NCBI RefSeq assembly: GCF_031143425.1
Contig: NC_090450.1
Location: 218,809,442-218,873,441, forward strand
Reading direction: 5' to 3'
DNA: 64,000 nucleotides
Source of the DNA: Pleurodeles waltl
Lineage: Eukaryota; Chordata; Amphibia; Caudata; Salamandridae
The number at the start of each line of letters is the position of its first letter. The first letter of the stretch is position 1. The notes beneath the pieces were generated by a model that worked only from the letters and a program-made list of their open reading frames with translations, had not been told where the DNA came from and did no database searches. Below are positions 11,949-21,420 of the stretch, piece by piece. Position numbers and translations under genes: made by a program.

Positions 11949-12238
11949 CACCCTTGAACCACAAAATAATCTGGAGTCAGTCTGTGATTTGGTAAATATG
12001 TATAATCAATGACAGTGTCAATATGCGTTTCCAATTGTAAAGCCAACATACCTATGTCACACATCACAAGTCCTTGAAGGATGCAAGCAGATGACACACG
12101 TTGCTAACCACACCTGTGAAACCGTAATGGAAAGGTACAACTCAGTGACCAAATACTGCTATGAAATGACAGACAGGATAGATGTAGAAGTGTGAAAGTG
12201 AATGTAATGGTAAAAAGAAAACTGTTCTCACCTGTGTA

Positions 12239-13543
12239 TCATTGGAAATATTGCTGTATGACTGACTCCCTGTTGTCTATGTCTTCTTCCTCAGCGTCCT
12301 CCTCCTCACTGTCCACAGGCTCCACAGCTGCCACAACACCGCCATCTGGACCATCCTCCTGCAGAAAAGGCACCCGGCGTCGCAAAGCAGGATTGTGAAG
12401 CATCGAGCAGGCGATGATGATCTGGCACACCTTCTTCGGTGAGTAGAATAGGGAACCACCTGTCATATGGAGGCACCTGAACCTGGCGTTCAGGAGGCCG
12501 AGGGAGCGTTCGATCACCCTCCTAGTCCGCCCATGGGCCTCATTGTAGCGTTCCTCTGCCCTGGTCCTGGGATTCCTCACTGGGGTCAATAGCCAGGACA
12601 GGTTGGGGTAACCAGAGTCCCCTAATAGCCACACACAGTGCCTCTGGAATTGACCCATCATATAAGGGATGCTGCTATTCCGCAGGATGTAGGCGTCATG
12701 CACTGAGCCAGGGAACATAGCATTTACCTGCAAGATGTACTGGTCTGCCAAACATACCATCTGTACATTCATTGAATGATAACTCTTCCTGTTCCTGTAC
12801 ACCTGTTCACTCCTGTGGGGGGGGACCAAAGCTACATGGGTCCCATCAATAGCACCTATGATGTTGGGGATATGTCCAAGGGCATAGAAGTCACCTTTAA
12901 CAGTAGCCAAATCCTCCACCTGAGGGAAAACGATGTAGCTCCTTACGTGTTTCAGCAGGGCAGACAACACTCTGGACAACACGTTGGATAACATAGGCTG
13001 GGACATCCCTGATGCCATGGCCACTGTTGTCTGAAAAGACCCACTTGCAAGGAAATGGAGCACTGACAGCACCTGCACGTCAGGGGGGATTCCTGTGGGA
13101 TGGCGGATTGGTGACATCAGGTCTGGCTCCAACTGGGTACATAGTTCCTGGATAGTGGCACGGTCAAACCTGTAGGAGATGATCAAATGTCGCTCCTCCA
13201 TTGTCAACAGGTCCACCAGCGGTGGGTACACCGGAGGATTCCGCCATCTTCTCAAATATCCCAGCTGACGGTGCCTAGGAAGGACAACAGCGACCACAGA
13301 CTCAACAAAATTCCAGGTATGTACCCACAGATACTCAGAACACGACACCAAAGACAAAAATCTTTCTGTATGTGTGTCGAGTGTAGGCCTAGGTATGTGT
13401 GCCGCAGTAGTAAATGAAGCCATGTGGGCCCCTGAAATGGCAGCTGCCTGACCTCTAAACTGGGACAATGGGATGTGAGGTAACTGCGCTGGCGTTGTAC
13501 ACCGTCTCGGTAGGCGGTCATAGACCGCGGCGCAATGCTGCAT
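12239..13543 (-). CDS. PIF/Harbinger DDE transposase, intact frame
   Basis: A 434-residue uninterrupted frame for a HARBI1-like nuclease that would cut and rejoin the transposon ends in the nucleus. The DDE domain spans about residues 225-385. The first Asp is D233 in AIDGTHV, the second D283 in PGSVHDAYILRNS, with D309 in GDSGYPN and the likely Glu E345 in RRVIERSLGLLNARF. A helical region at about 150-200, before the catalytic core, probably contributes to DNA or protein contacts. The C-terminus is strongly acidic (411-423). Length fits the family, but residues 1-100 are Pro/His/Arg-rich and less typical, so the true start could be the internal Met41 or an upstream exon could exist. It is the only Harbinger gene here without a stop. 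The gene is convergent with MybA and divergent from MybB. Confidence 0.92.
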   Translation of the reverse strand: MQHCAAVYDRLPRRCTTPAQLPHIPLSQFRGQAAAISGAHMASFTTAAHIPRPTLDTHTERFLSLVSCSEYLWVHTWNFVESVVAVVLPRHRQLGYLRRWRNPPVYPPLVDLLTMEERHLIISYRFDRATIQELCTQLEPDLMSPIRHPTGIPPDVQVLSVLHFLASGSFQTTVAMASGMSQPMLSNVLSRVLSALLKHVRSYIVFPQVEDLATVKGDFYALGHIPNIIGAIDGTHVALVPPHRSEQVYRNRKSYHSMNVQMVCLADQYILQVNAMFPGSVHDAYILRNSSIPYMMGQFQRHCVWLLGDSGYPNLSWLLTPVRNPRTRAEERYNEAHGRTRRVIERSLGLLNARFRCLHMTGGSLFYSPKKVCQIIIACSMLHNPALRRRVPFLQEDGPDGGVVAAVEPVDSEEEDAEEEDIDNRESVIQQYFQ

Positions 13544-13722
13544 TGGTTAACATTGGACCCTATGGGTCCCAGGAGTCAGTGATGAATTGCGCCGGCGGTG
13601 ATGATACGCACCGCCGCGGACGTGACCGCCATTTTCTATCTGTTCAATCACTCGATACCTGACCTTCGACAGGAGAGGACCTACACTGCAAGTGCTGCTG
13701 TGACCTCGGTCTGGAAGAGACA
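13544..13722. promoter_or_regulatory. Divergent promoter region between transposase and MybB
   Basis: Only 179 bp separate the transposase start codon (minus strand) from the MybB start codon (plus strand), so their 5' ends must share control DNA. The spacer contains an inverted CCAAT (ATTGG near 13551), the near-palindrome GGACCCTATGGGTCC and several GCGG/CCGC motifs, but no clear TATA box. CCAAT-plus-GC, TATA-less spacers are typical of bidirectional promoters. Confidence 0.6.
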
Positions 13723-16039
13723 ATGGCTGCTGCGTCTGGGGAAAGGGCCCCTGCCTTCACTGCTCAGGAGTTGGAGAAGCTAGTAGACGGGGTCCTCCCC
13801 AAGTACACGCTACTCTACGGTCCTCCAGACCAACAGGTAAGTACACAGGGAGTACGTTGTATGGGCTATGCCTGTGTGGAGATGGCTGGTTGTAAGAGGG
13901 AAGGGGGCAGAGTTCAGGGAACATGAATGAGTGTGAATGCATGTGCCACATGGCAAGGGCAGGGATGTGGGCCACTCACTTTGATGGCGCAGTTGGTAAT
14001 GACTTCTCTTCTTCCCCTGTGCATGTCATGTAGGTCAGCGCCCATCAGAAGAAGGACATTTGATGTGCCATCGTCAAGGACGTACGGACCCTGGGGGTCC
14101 ACCAGAGACGGGGCACCCACTGCCGTAAAAGATGGGAGGACATTCGCCGCTGGAGCAAGAAGACGGCGGAGGCTCAGCTGGGGATGGCCTCCCAACGTGG
14201 GAGGGGTGCCCGTCGCACCATGACCCCCCTGATGTTCCGGATCCTGGTGGTGGCCTACCCGGAGTTGGATGGGCGTTTGAGGGCATCACAGCAGACACAA
14301 GGGGGTGAGTACACCCTCATTCTGGGGACTTTGCGCGCAGTTGAGGGGTCTGGGTGGGGGAGGAGGGCTGTGGGTTTCCCTACGCCAGGGCGACTTCCGT
14401 AGGCTAGGCCCCTACGTAATGCATGCCATGTGCCACTCCACCCCACCTCAGTAGAGTGCCAAGTACAGGTATACATGCCCCTGTGGCATCCATGTGTGCA
14501 GATGTCCACCATAGTGATGTAGGTCAGATCCATGGAATTGCAGCTGTAGAGGCCTAGAGTGCGGTGTAGTGCAGGGGGCTGCTGTGTCTGTATTGTCCGC
14601 CAACGGCAGCGGTAATCCATGCACTCAACCTCTTTTTCTTCTGTCGACCCCCCCCCCCTTTTTGTGCTCTCCCTGTTCTTTTGTGCATCAGCATCATCAG
14701 GCGGAGGTACAGTGGCACCGGAGCCATGGAGAGCCACACCACGGACTCAGAATGCGCCAGTGGGACGGAGGGCGAGGGGAGCTTCACGTCGATCACAGGA
14801 TCACCAAACAGCGACACGGACTCGTCCGCCGATAGGAGCTCCCTTGTGGTGGCGGCACCATCTGAGCCCACCACTTCTACAGGTACAGCCGCCACCTCCC
14901 CTACCAGCACCGCCCTCCCAGCAGCCCCTCAGCGTTCTCCCCGTGCCCGCTCACCCAGGAGGGTGGGCATCACCTTCGCCCCAGGCACCTCAGCACCTGC
15001 CCCTGTCACCCCTGCTGCCCTCAGTGAGAAGGCCATTGACCTCCTCAGGTCACTCACTGTTGGGCAGCCTACCATTGTGAATGCCATCCAGGGTATAGAA
15101 AGGGAGTTGCAACACGGTAATGCATTCCTGGAGGGCATTCATTCTGGTCAGGATGCCCTTCATCGAACCCTGTAATCTCTGGCCTCAGCAATGATGGCAG
15201 CAATTGTCCCTGTGTCTAGCCTCCCCCCTCCAACTTCCTCCACCCAGACCCAGTCTCCTGTACCCCAGCCTATCCCAAGCACACCATCAGACAAGCATGC
15301 ATACACCTCAACACACAAAAGTAGCTCAGACAAACATAAGCACCACACAACCCACAGGCACTCAAACAAGCATCACCCACATACAGACACAGCAACATCC
15401 ACTGCCTCCACTGTGTCTCCCTCCTCCCTCCCAGTGCCGTCTACACTCTCATCTGCATGCTCTACATCTACACGCACTAGGACTCGCACCAAAACACCCA
15501 GCACCACACCCCGCTCACCTGCACTCACCACCCCCACTACCATTTACACGTCCCCTGTGTCTTCTCCCAGTGTGTCTGTGACGCCCCCTCCCAAAGTACA
15601 CAAATGCGGGCACCCACACACCCAACATTCATCCATCTCACGACAGCCTCCAGTACCTGCACCTGCACCCAAAACACCTAAAGTGACACCTCCTACAACC
15701 ACCTCCTCTTCCTCCACTCCCAGACCCCCTCCAGCTACCCATCCCAGTGTTCGTCAGAAACTCACCCTCAGCAACGTTGACCTCTTTGCCCCCACCCCTC
15801 CAATTCATAAGTCACGTAGTAGCACCTCAGCCAAAAAGACTCCAGTACCAGTGGTGCCTGTTCAAGGTGTGTGGAGTGCACCGGCCACCAGAGCAGGCAG
15901 TGTGACACGGAGCCAAAGCACTGCCAGTCCACCCCCTGTAAAGCATCTCAAGTTGGAAAGTGGCCGACGGGACAGGGTGAAGACTCCTGGCGGAAAAACT
16001 GCTCCAAGGGTCCCAGGGGGATTGCAGATTCAGCTGTGA
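13723..16039 (+). pseudogene. MybB: second Harbinger Myb/SANT-like protein, broken
   Basis: A three-exon accessory gene. Exon 1 is 13723-13836 (114 nt) and encodes PAFTAQELEKLVDGVLPKY. A GTAAGT intron follows, then exon 2 (14034-14304) with AHQKKDI, DVRTLGVHHRRGTHCRKRW and WSKKTAEAQLG. Together these form a Myb/SANT fold with a basic RRGRGARRT-type tail. After a second GT intron, exon 3 (about 14701-16039) encodes an acidic Ser/Thr segment, a helical segment with GQPTIVNAIQG, and a long Pro/Ser/Thr/His-rich tail. Breaks: TGA at 14061 in exon 2 where Trp is expected, TAA at 15173 where Gln is likely, and an apparent one-base phase problem at the exon 2/3 junction. It starts 179 bp from the divergent transposase. 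It resembles MYPOP-like Myb proteins and is distinct from MybA. DNA binding is inferred. Confidence 0.8.
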
Positions 16040-16152
16040 CTCCTCCAAAGGTGGTGAAGTACCTGGAGAAGTCTGCGCAGTCTGGTAAGAGCAGCACGGC
16101 GGAGAAGGGCGCCATCTTCCCCGGCGGCAGGGACGCCACCGCCAGCACCGTC

Positions 16153-16370
16153 GTCACTGGTCAGGAGACCACCGCCGGAGTCAGTGCCCAGGAGGGCAGG
16201 AGTATCGTCACTGGTCAGGAGACCACCGCCGGAGTCAGTGCCCAGGAGGGCAGGAGTATCGTCACTGGTCAGGAGACCACCACCAGAGTCAGTGCCCAGG
16301 AGGGCAGGAGTGTCGTCACTTGTCAGGAAACCACCGCCGGAGTCAGTGCCCAGGAGGGCCCCGGCAGCCA
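16153..16370. repeat. 54-bp tandem repeat, four units
   Basis: GTCACTGGTCAGGAGACCAC-like units start at 16153, 16207, 16261 and 16315. The 54-bp period is a multiple of three, so one frame shows an 18-residue peptide repeat, but that frame lies beyond the MybB stop. It sits at the corresponding position to the 27-bp array of Harb-B. Confidence 0.9.
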
Positions 16371-16710
16371 CAGCCCCGCTGGGCAATGAGGGACCGTCAT
16401 GCCACACACCAATGCACAGGTCAGGGACCGCCATGGCAAAGCACCGCTGAACAAGGAACTCACTGCCATGTTGAAGACCGCTGAACATGGCAAAACACCG
16501 CTGAACAGGGCAGAGAACCGCTGAACAGGTCAGAGACCGCCATGGCAAAGCCTCGCTGAACAAGGAACTCACCGCCATGGTGAAGACCGCTGAACAGGGC
16601 AGAGCACCGCTGAAGAATGAAAACACCGCCACATCAAGCATCGTTATCCCATGTACAGCTGGGACAGTGACGGAACAGGAAGTGTCACGGGAGCCTGATG
16701 CAGTGTGGGC

Positions 16711-16890
16711 ACCATTCCCCCTCCAGAACCAGTGGAGACATGCATCCACTCCGTCTGTCCTTAACAGGATGAAGCACTCTGGGCACCATTCCCCCTCCAG
16801 AACCAGTGGAGACATGCATCCACTCCGTCTGTCCTTAACAGGATGAAGCACTCTGGGCACCAGTCCACCTCCAGAACCAGTGGAGACTGT
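16711..16890. repeat. 74-bp tandem repeat, about 2.5 units
   Basis: ACCATTCCCCCTCCAGAACC-type units start at 16711, 16785 and 16859. The same repeat, reversed, forms five units in Harb-B at 51962-52330. Confidence 0.9.
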
Positions 16891-16899
16891 TATCCACTT

Positions 16900-17400
16900 G
16901 AGAGACTGTGGCTTAGCACTCCCCAGGATGGAACAGTGGGCAACCCACCCACTGTAGAGACTTGAGAGACTGTGGCTTTGCACTCCCCAGGATGTAACAG
17001 TGGGCAAACCAACCACTGTAGAGACTTGAGAGACTGTGGCTTTGCACTCCCCAGGATGGAACAGTGGGCAACCCACCCACTGTAGAGACTTGAGAGACTG
17101 TGGCTTTGCACTCCCCAGGATGTAACAGTGGGCAAACCACCCACTGTAGAGACTTGAGAGACTGTGGCTTTGCACTCCCCAGGATGGAACAGTGGGCAAC
17201 CCACCCACTGTAGAGACTTGGGAGACTGTGGCTTTGCACTCCCCATAATGGAACAGTGGGCAACCCACCCACTGTAGAGACTTGAGAGACTGTGGCTTTG
17301 CACTCCCCAGGATGTAACAGTGGGCAACCCACTCACTGTAGAGACTTGAGAGACTGTGGCTTTGCACTCCCCAGGATGGAACAGTGGGCATGGAGCGCTG
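16900..17400. repeat. 64-bp tandem repeat, eight units
   Basis: GCACTCCCCAG landmarks fall at 16916, 16980, 17044, 17110, 17172, 17236, 17300 and 17364, an essentially constant 64-bp spacing. Units alternate between GGATGGAACAG and GGATGTAACAG. Because 64 is not a multiple of three and the unit lacks stops on the minus strand, three overlapping minus-strand frames (503, 270 and 139 codons) stay open. These are artefacts, not genes. Harb-B carries the same array reversed. Confidence 0.93.
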
Positions 17401-18266
17401 TCGTGGATCTGGCGTGGTACTGTCATCTGGCTGAGGTGCCCCCCCATCCCTTCCCCCTGAGGTGCCTGTTGTATTTCTATCTGATGCCCCAGCAGTGTTC
17501 TCTCCGTTTGTGGACAGGTATCTAATGTGGGCCTCGCCCATGCATTTTTGGCCCAGTGGTGCACGGACATTGATATGTGCATACCTGCACTACTTCTCGT
17601 AATGTATAAGAGCTGGAATGTGTATATATATATCTGTATATATTTTGTAACTGTATTTTGATACATTACAATCTTTGAACTGATTTCCTTTGGTCTTTGC
17701 ATTCTTCCGGGGTGGTTGTGGGTTGTTCCTGTGATTTTGGAAATGCATTGGTGTGTGTGTTGTAATGTGCGAGGGTGAGGGTGGGGTGGGGGTGTTGCGT
17801 GTGTGTCTGTGACTTTTGCCTCCCCCCTCCCCTATGTCGTAGGTGCAGTACTCACCGTTGTCTTCGGCGCCGCCGTTGCTGGTGTTCGTAAATGAGCAGG
17901 AAGACAAGGGCAGGTAGGATTTGTAATTCCGGCTACATGGTGTCCTCCTTCCTCGTGGGATGTGAGAAAGTGAGCGTTTTCCCATTGCAAAAGCTGTTTC
18001 CGCCGTGTTTTTATCCACGGTGAATCTGCCCCGGAAAAGGTGGCGAATTGGTGGGTTGTGATACTGTGGCCGGTACATTGTCTCCCGCCTGTCTGTTGGC
18101 GGTGACCGCCACGCTGCTTGTCTGTACCGCTGTGGCGGTCGGAGTGTTAAAGTGGCTGTCTATGTTGGCGGTTTCCGCCACGGTCATGATTCCCTTTTTT
18201 TGTCCGCCGGCCTGTTTGCGGTATTACCGCACCTTTAACACCGTCCGCCAGGGTTGTAATGACCCC
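17401..18266. other. Non-coding 3' tail and right terminal region of Harb-A
   Basis: 17401-18040 holds no gene. 18040-18266 is packed with GGCGGT/ACCGCC motifs in both orientations and ends with the inverted terminal sequence. Its reverse complement closely matches the left end of Harb-B at 50748-51005. Confidence 0.75.
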
Positions 18267-18855
18267 GTGGTGTTTAATTCATAACTTGACTTTTGTATGT
18301 TGGATTTTTGTCATTGTGGTCTTGTTTTCTTTAGCTAAATATTATCTATTTTTCTAAACCTGTGTTGTGTCATTTTGTAGTGTTTTCACTGAGTTACTGT
18401 GTGTGTTCATACAAATACTTTACATATTGCTTCTGAAGTTAAGCCTGCCTGCTCGTGGTAAGCTGTTAAGGGGGTGAACTGGGGTTAACTGAGCGTGATT
18501 CTCCTTTACCCAGACTAGAGTGATGGTCCTTTCGTGGACATGGGGGAAACCTGACTGCCAACCAAAGACCCCATAATAACAAAATCATTCCTCAAAAATA
18601 CCATATTTTGGAGGTGCCCAGTACAATATGTTATAAGGCCAAGTTAGTGACACTGTAGCAAACAGAAACCACACAGTGTCACCCTACATCTTCAGGAGAT
18701 CTCAGATACAACCATAAGGACTTGATTGTGTACATATCAAGTTCCTCATGAAGGATCTACTTATCTTCTTAATGGGATTCAACTAGCCACTACCTATCTC
18801 GGGATCATCATTTGATATATTAGTGTCATGAAGTGGAATAAGCAACATTATTATG

Positions 18856-18990
18856 GAGGTCATTCTGACCCTGGCGGTCATGGACCGCCAGGGCCAACGA
18901 CCGCGGAAGCACCGCCAACAGGCTGGCGGTGCTTCCATGGGCATTCTGACCGCGGCGGTACAGCCGCGGTCAGAAACGGGAAACCGGCGG
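18856..18990 (+). mobile_element. Left end of another Harbinger-like element
   Basis: Begins GGAGGTCATTCTGACCCTGG and has nested palindromes built from CTGGCGGTC/GACCGCCAG, the same style as the Harb-A termini. It stops abruptly at about 18990, where LINE coding sequence begins; no right end was found. Confidence 0.5.
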
Positions 18991-21420
18991 TGAGATGCTT
19001 TGTCTGAGAAATGTAGGGCCTTTATTATGAAGAGCTTTGTGCATCATGCATAGGGCCTTGAAACGAATCCGCTGTTTTCTAGGTAGCCAGTGAAGAGTGA
19101 CTAAAGCTGATTTGGCCGATTGATGTCTGGGCATATTCATAAGTAGTCTTGCGGACGCATTTTATACAACCTGCAGTCTCTTCACTACATAATCAGGAGA
19201 GCTGAGAAAAAGGAGGTTACTGTAATCCAGACGTGAGAGTATCATGACCTGGATAATAGTTCTTCTGGGGGGAGGGGGTAGGAGGTTAAAGATTTTCCTT
19301 AAGGTTCTTAGGAGGCCAAAGCAGGATGAGGAAATCTTTTTGGATTGCTGCTCCATCATGAGGCGACGGTCTAGCCAGAAGCCTAAGATCTTTATTTAAT
19401 CCCTGGGGGGCGGAAAGTTACTGAGGACCTCTGGACAAAGAGCCGGGAGGTTGGAAGGGGCACCATTGCCCACAATCATTACTTCTGACTTTCCGTCATT
19501 AAGTTTATGTTTGGACATAGTCATTCATTTGGCAACCTCAGCCAGCAGAGAGAGAGATTCGTCAAAGAAAGGTCCTTGGCATTAGAGAGAGATTCTAATA
19601 ATCATGTATCATCGGCATATGTGACCACAGAGAGGCCATAAGGTTTTAGAACTTTTGCTAGAGAAGAGAGATAGATATTAAAGAGAGTGGGACTCAAAGA
19701 AGAGCCCTAAGGGACACCACATGTAAGGGTGAGAGTTTTAGCCAGAAATGAACAATCCAGGACTTGGAAGGTTCTGCCTTTCAGGAATGAGGATAACCAG
19801 GCAAATGCCGTGCCTTCTATTCCTATGTTGGACACTCTTTGAAGGAGGATATTGTGATCTACAGTGTCACAAGCGGCACTGACATCTAGTAAAATGATGG
19901 CTGCATTCCCTCCGTGATCTAACAATTGGTGAGTGGTTTCGGTGACTGCTAATAAAGCCGATTCTGTGCTGTGTTGGGGTCTGAATCCCATTTGAGTAGA
20001 GTCTAGAAGTTCATGATCCTCAAGGAAACTTGTCAACTGATTGTTGACATGCTTTTCCATAATTTTGGCCAGGACTGGATGGAGAGCAGTAGGCCTATAA
20101 TTGCTGAGTAGGGTCAAGTGTAGGCTTTTTCAAAAGGGGTTTGACCCCGGCATGTTTGAGGGATTGAGGCAAAAATCCTGAGGCTAGAAGGTGACTGAGG
20201 ATGTTTGTCAGGTGTGGGGCAATAATATCAGAGGCCAGAGCAAGAATAGTGGGAGGAGCAGGGTCGAGGGCAGATCCAGATTTTATATTATGGAGATGAT
20301 TCGTAACCAGCGTCTCTGTCAAGGGCTTAAAAGCTACAAATGAAACCGATGAAGGCTGGGAGTTGATGTGATGATCACTATTGGCTTTGTGGTTGAGTAT
20401 GACCGGAAAAGAGAAGTAAATATCAATTATCTTTTCCTGGAAAAAGACCAACAGCTTATTACTATGCTCAATAGAAGCCTCTATAGGGGACTCATCTGGA
20501 GGCATGTGGGTGAGTTCTTTGAAGATATGGAAGATCTCTTTCTGGGAACTGGACGATAGCTCTATTCTGGTACTGTAGAATAAGGATTGAGCTGATTTAA
20601 TCTCGTCGTGATAGATTCTGATGGCTGCGCTATATACTTTTTTTGAGGAAATACTGTATTCTTTCCTCCAGATTCTTTCTAGCTTCTTGCACTCTTTTTT
20701 TAGCAGTTGAGGTGTGAACCAAGGTTTGGGCTTGTGTTTGGGCCTTTTTACCCTCGTCTTGACCGGCAGAATAGAATCTAGGGAAATGGAGATCCAATTG
20801 TTGGAGGATTCTACAGAGTCAGAATTTGGTTCAGAGCTCTGCCATTCTCTGGGGTCCATTTTGTAGCCTGAGATATAGAGAGAAAAACAAGCTTTGACAT
20901 CCAGGAATGTCTAGGGAGGTGGTAGCACATTTAATAGACTTTTTGTAGATAACGGCAATACCACTCCCTCTAGCCTGGGATCTATCCAAATGAGTGATTG
21001 AATAGCCCAGCGGTAGAGCCTTTAAAGTTTTTAAAGAGGAGTCTTCATTAAGCCATGTTTCTGTCGAGAATAACAGGGTAATGGTCTCCTAAAAGAGAGA
21101 AGATATGGAGGCTATGGGCGGGCAGGGAGTGACAATTAAGCAAGAAGGGTCTTCCTAAATGTTTGGTGCCACTAATGATAGGGGACGGCAGGTCGAGCAG
21201 AGGAGTCCAGAGGCAGCTGTGGCATGACCAATTTATGGATTCAAGAGTATGGATCGAGTGGGATGGGCTCATGGGGATGTTATTGTAAGCCAAGAGCTGT
21301 TGGCATGAATAAACCAACTTTTCCACGGTCTGTCCAGCAGCACGACTGGCCTCTGGGCTCTCCCAGGCCCGGACTGGTGCAGACGGGCTTGCCTTAGGTG
21401 CACCTGGCTCTGCACATGCA
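18991..21420 (-). mobile_element. L2/CR1-type non-LTR retrotransposon (LINE), decayed
   Basis: A minus-strand LINE fragment running from an endonuclease region to the extreme C-terminal coding part. The 5' end near 21420 abuts a truncated Penelope-like element. The 3' end near 18995 abuts a Harbinger end without an obvious 3' UTR or tail repeat, so the 3' side is also truncated. Confidence 0.8.
18995..21060 (-). pseudogene. LINE ORF2 remnant (endonuclease-reverse transcriptase)
   Basis: ORF2 would encode an APE-type endonuclease and reverse transcriptase for target-primed insertion. In order on the minus strand: endonuclease end (about 21060-20880, ETWLNEDSSLKTL and RGSGIAVIYKK), linker with KPWFTPQLLKKECKKLERIW (20859-20120), RT entry with LSNYRPTALHPVLAKIMEK, DVSAACDTVDHNILLQRV, then GVP, the catalytic YADD at 19619-19608, and the C-terminal LHWLPRKQRIRFKAL typical of L2/CR1. 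The catalytic box survives, but the frame is broken: a shift near 20100, a TAG right after GVP (19709-19707) and further stops downstream. It is therefore non-functional. Clade assignment rests on motifs only; Rex or a related clade is possible. Confidence 0.85.

Larger units (their letters stand above)
9639..18266 (+). mobile_element. Harb-A: three-gene PIF/Harbinger DNA transposon
   Basis: The left end reads GGGCCCTCATTACAACCC. The right end, read in reverse, has GGGGTCATTACAACCCTGG, so both ends share TCATTACAACCCTGGCGG. Both subterminal regions are dense in GGCGGT/ACCGCC. The order inside is MybA (+, 10234-11755), DDE transposase (-, 13543-12239), MybB (+, 13723-16039), then 54-, 74- and 64-bp tandem arrays and a 3' tail. 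At 8.6 kb it is longer than the 3-5 kb I associate with typical two-gene Harbinger elements, because of MybB and the arrays. A 3-bp target duplication is expected for the superfamily, but flanks TTG and GTG do not match, so the exact ends are uncertain by a few bases. Confidence 0.85.
7737..18581 (+). mobile_element. R1 LTR-like element, copy 1, interrupted by Harb-A
   Basis: The element starts TGTTAGAC at 7737 and ends AATAACA at 18581, with inverted termini TGTTA/TAACA. It is flanked by the identical 5-bp direct repeat AAATC (7732-7736 and 18582-18586). TG...CA ends plus a 5-bp duplication are typical of LTR-retrotransposon integration. R1 sequence proper occupies 7737-9638 and 18267-18581, about 2.2 kb; the rest is Harb-A nested inside. 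I see no gag, protease, RT or integrase, so it is best read as a solo LTR or a non-autonomous LTR element. A second, diverged copy lies at 38687-40379 and about 60945-61267. Confidence 0.8.

Noticed and set aside
11195..12097. 300-codon minus-strand frame
   Set aside because: It lies antisense to MybA exon 2 and its 3' flank. The protein is repetitive Gly/Val/Cys-rich with no domain; the plus strand has the spliced, conserved gene.
16030..17541. 503-codon minus-strand frame
   Set aside because: Produced by the 64-, 74- and 54-bp arrays, which are stop-free in all three phases on that strand.
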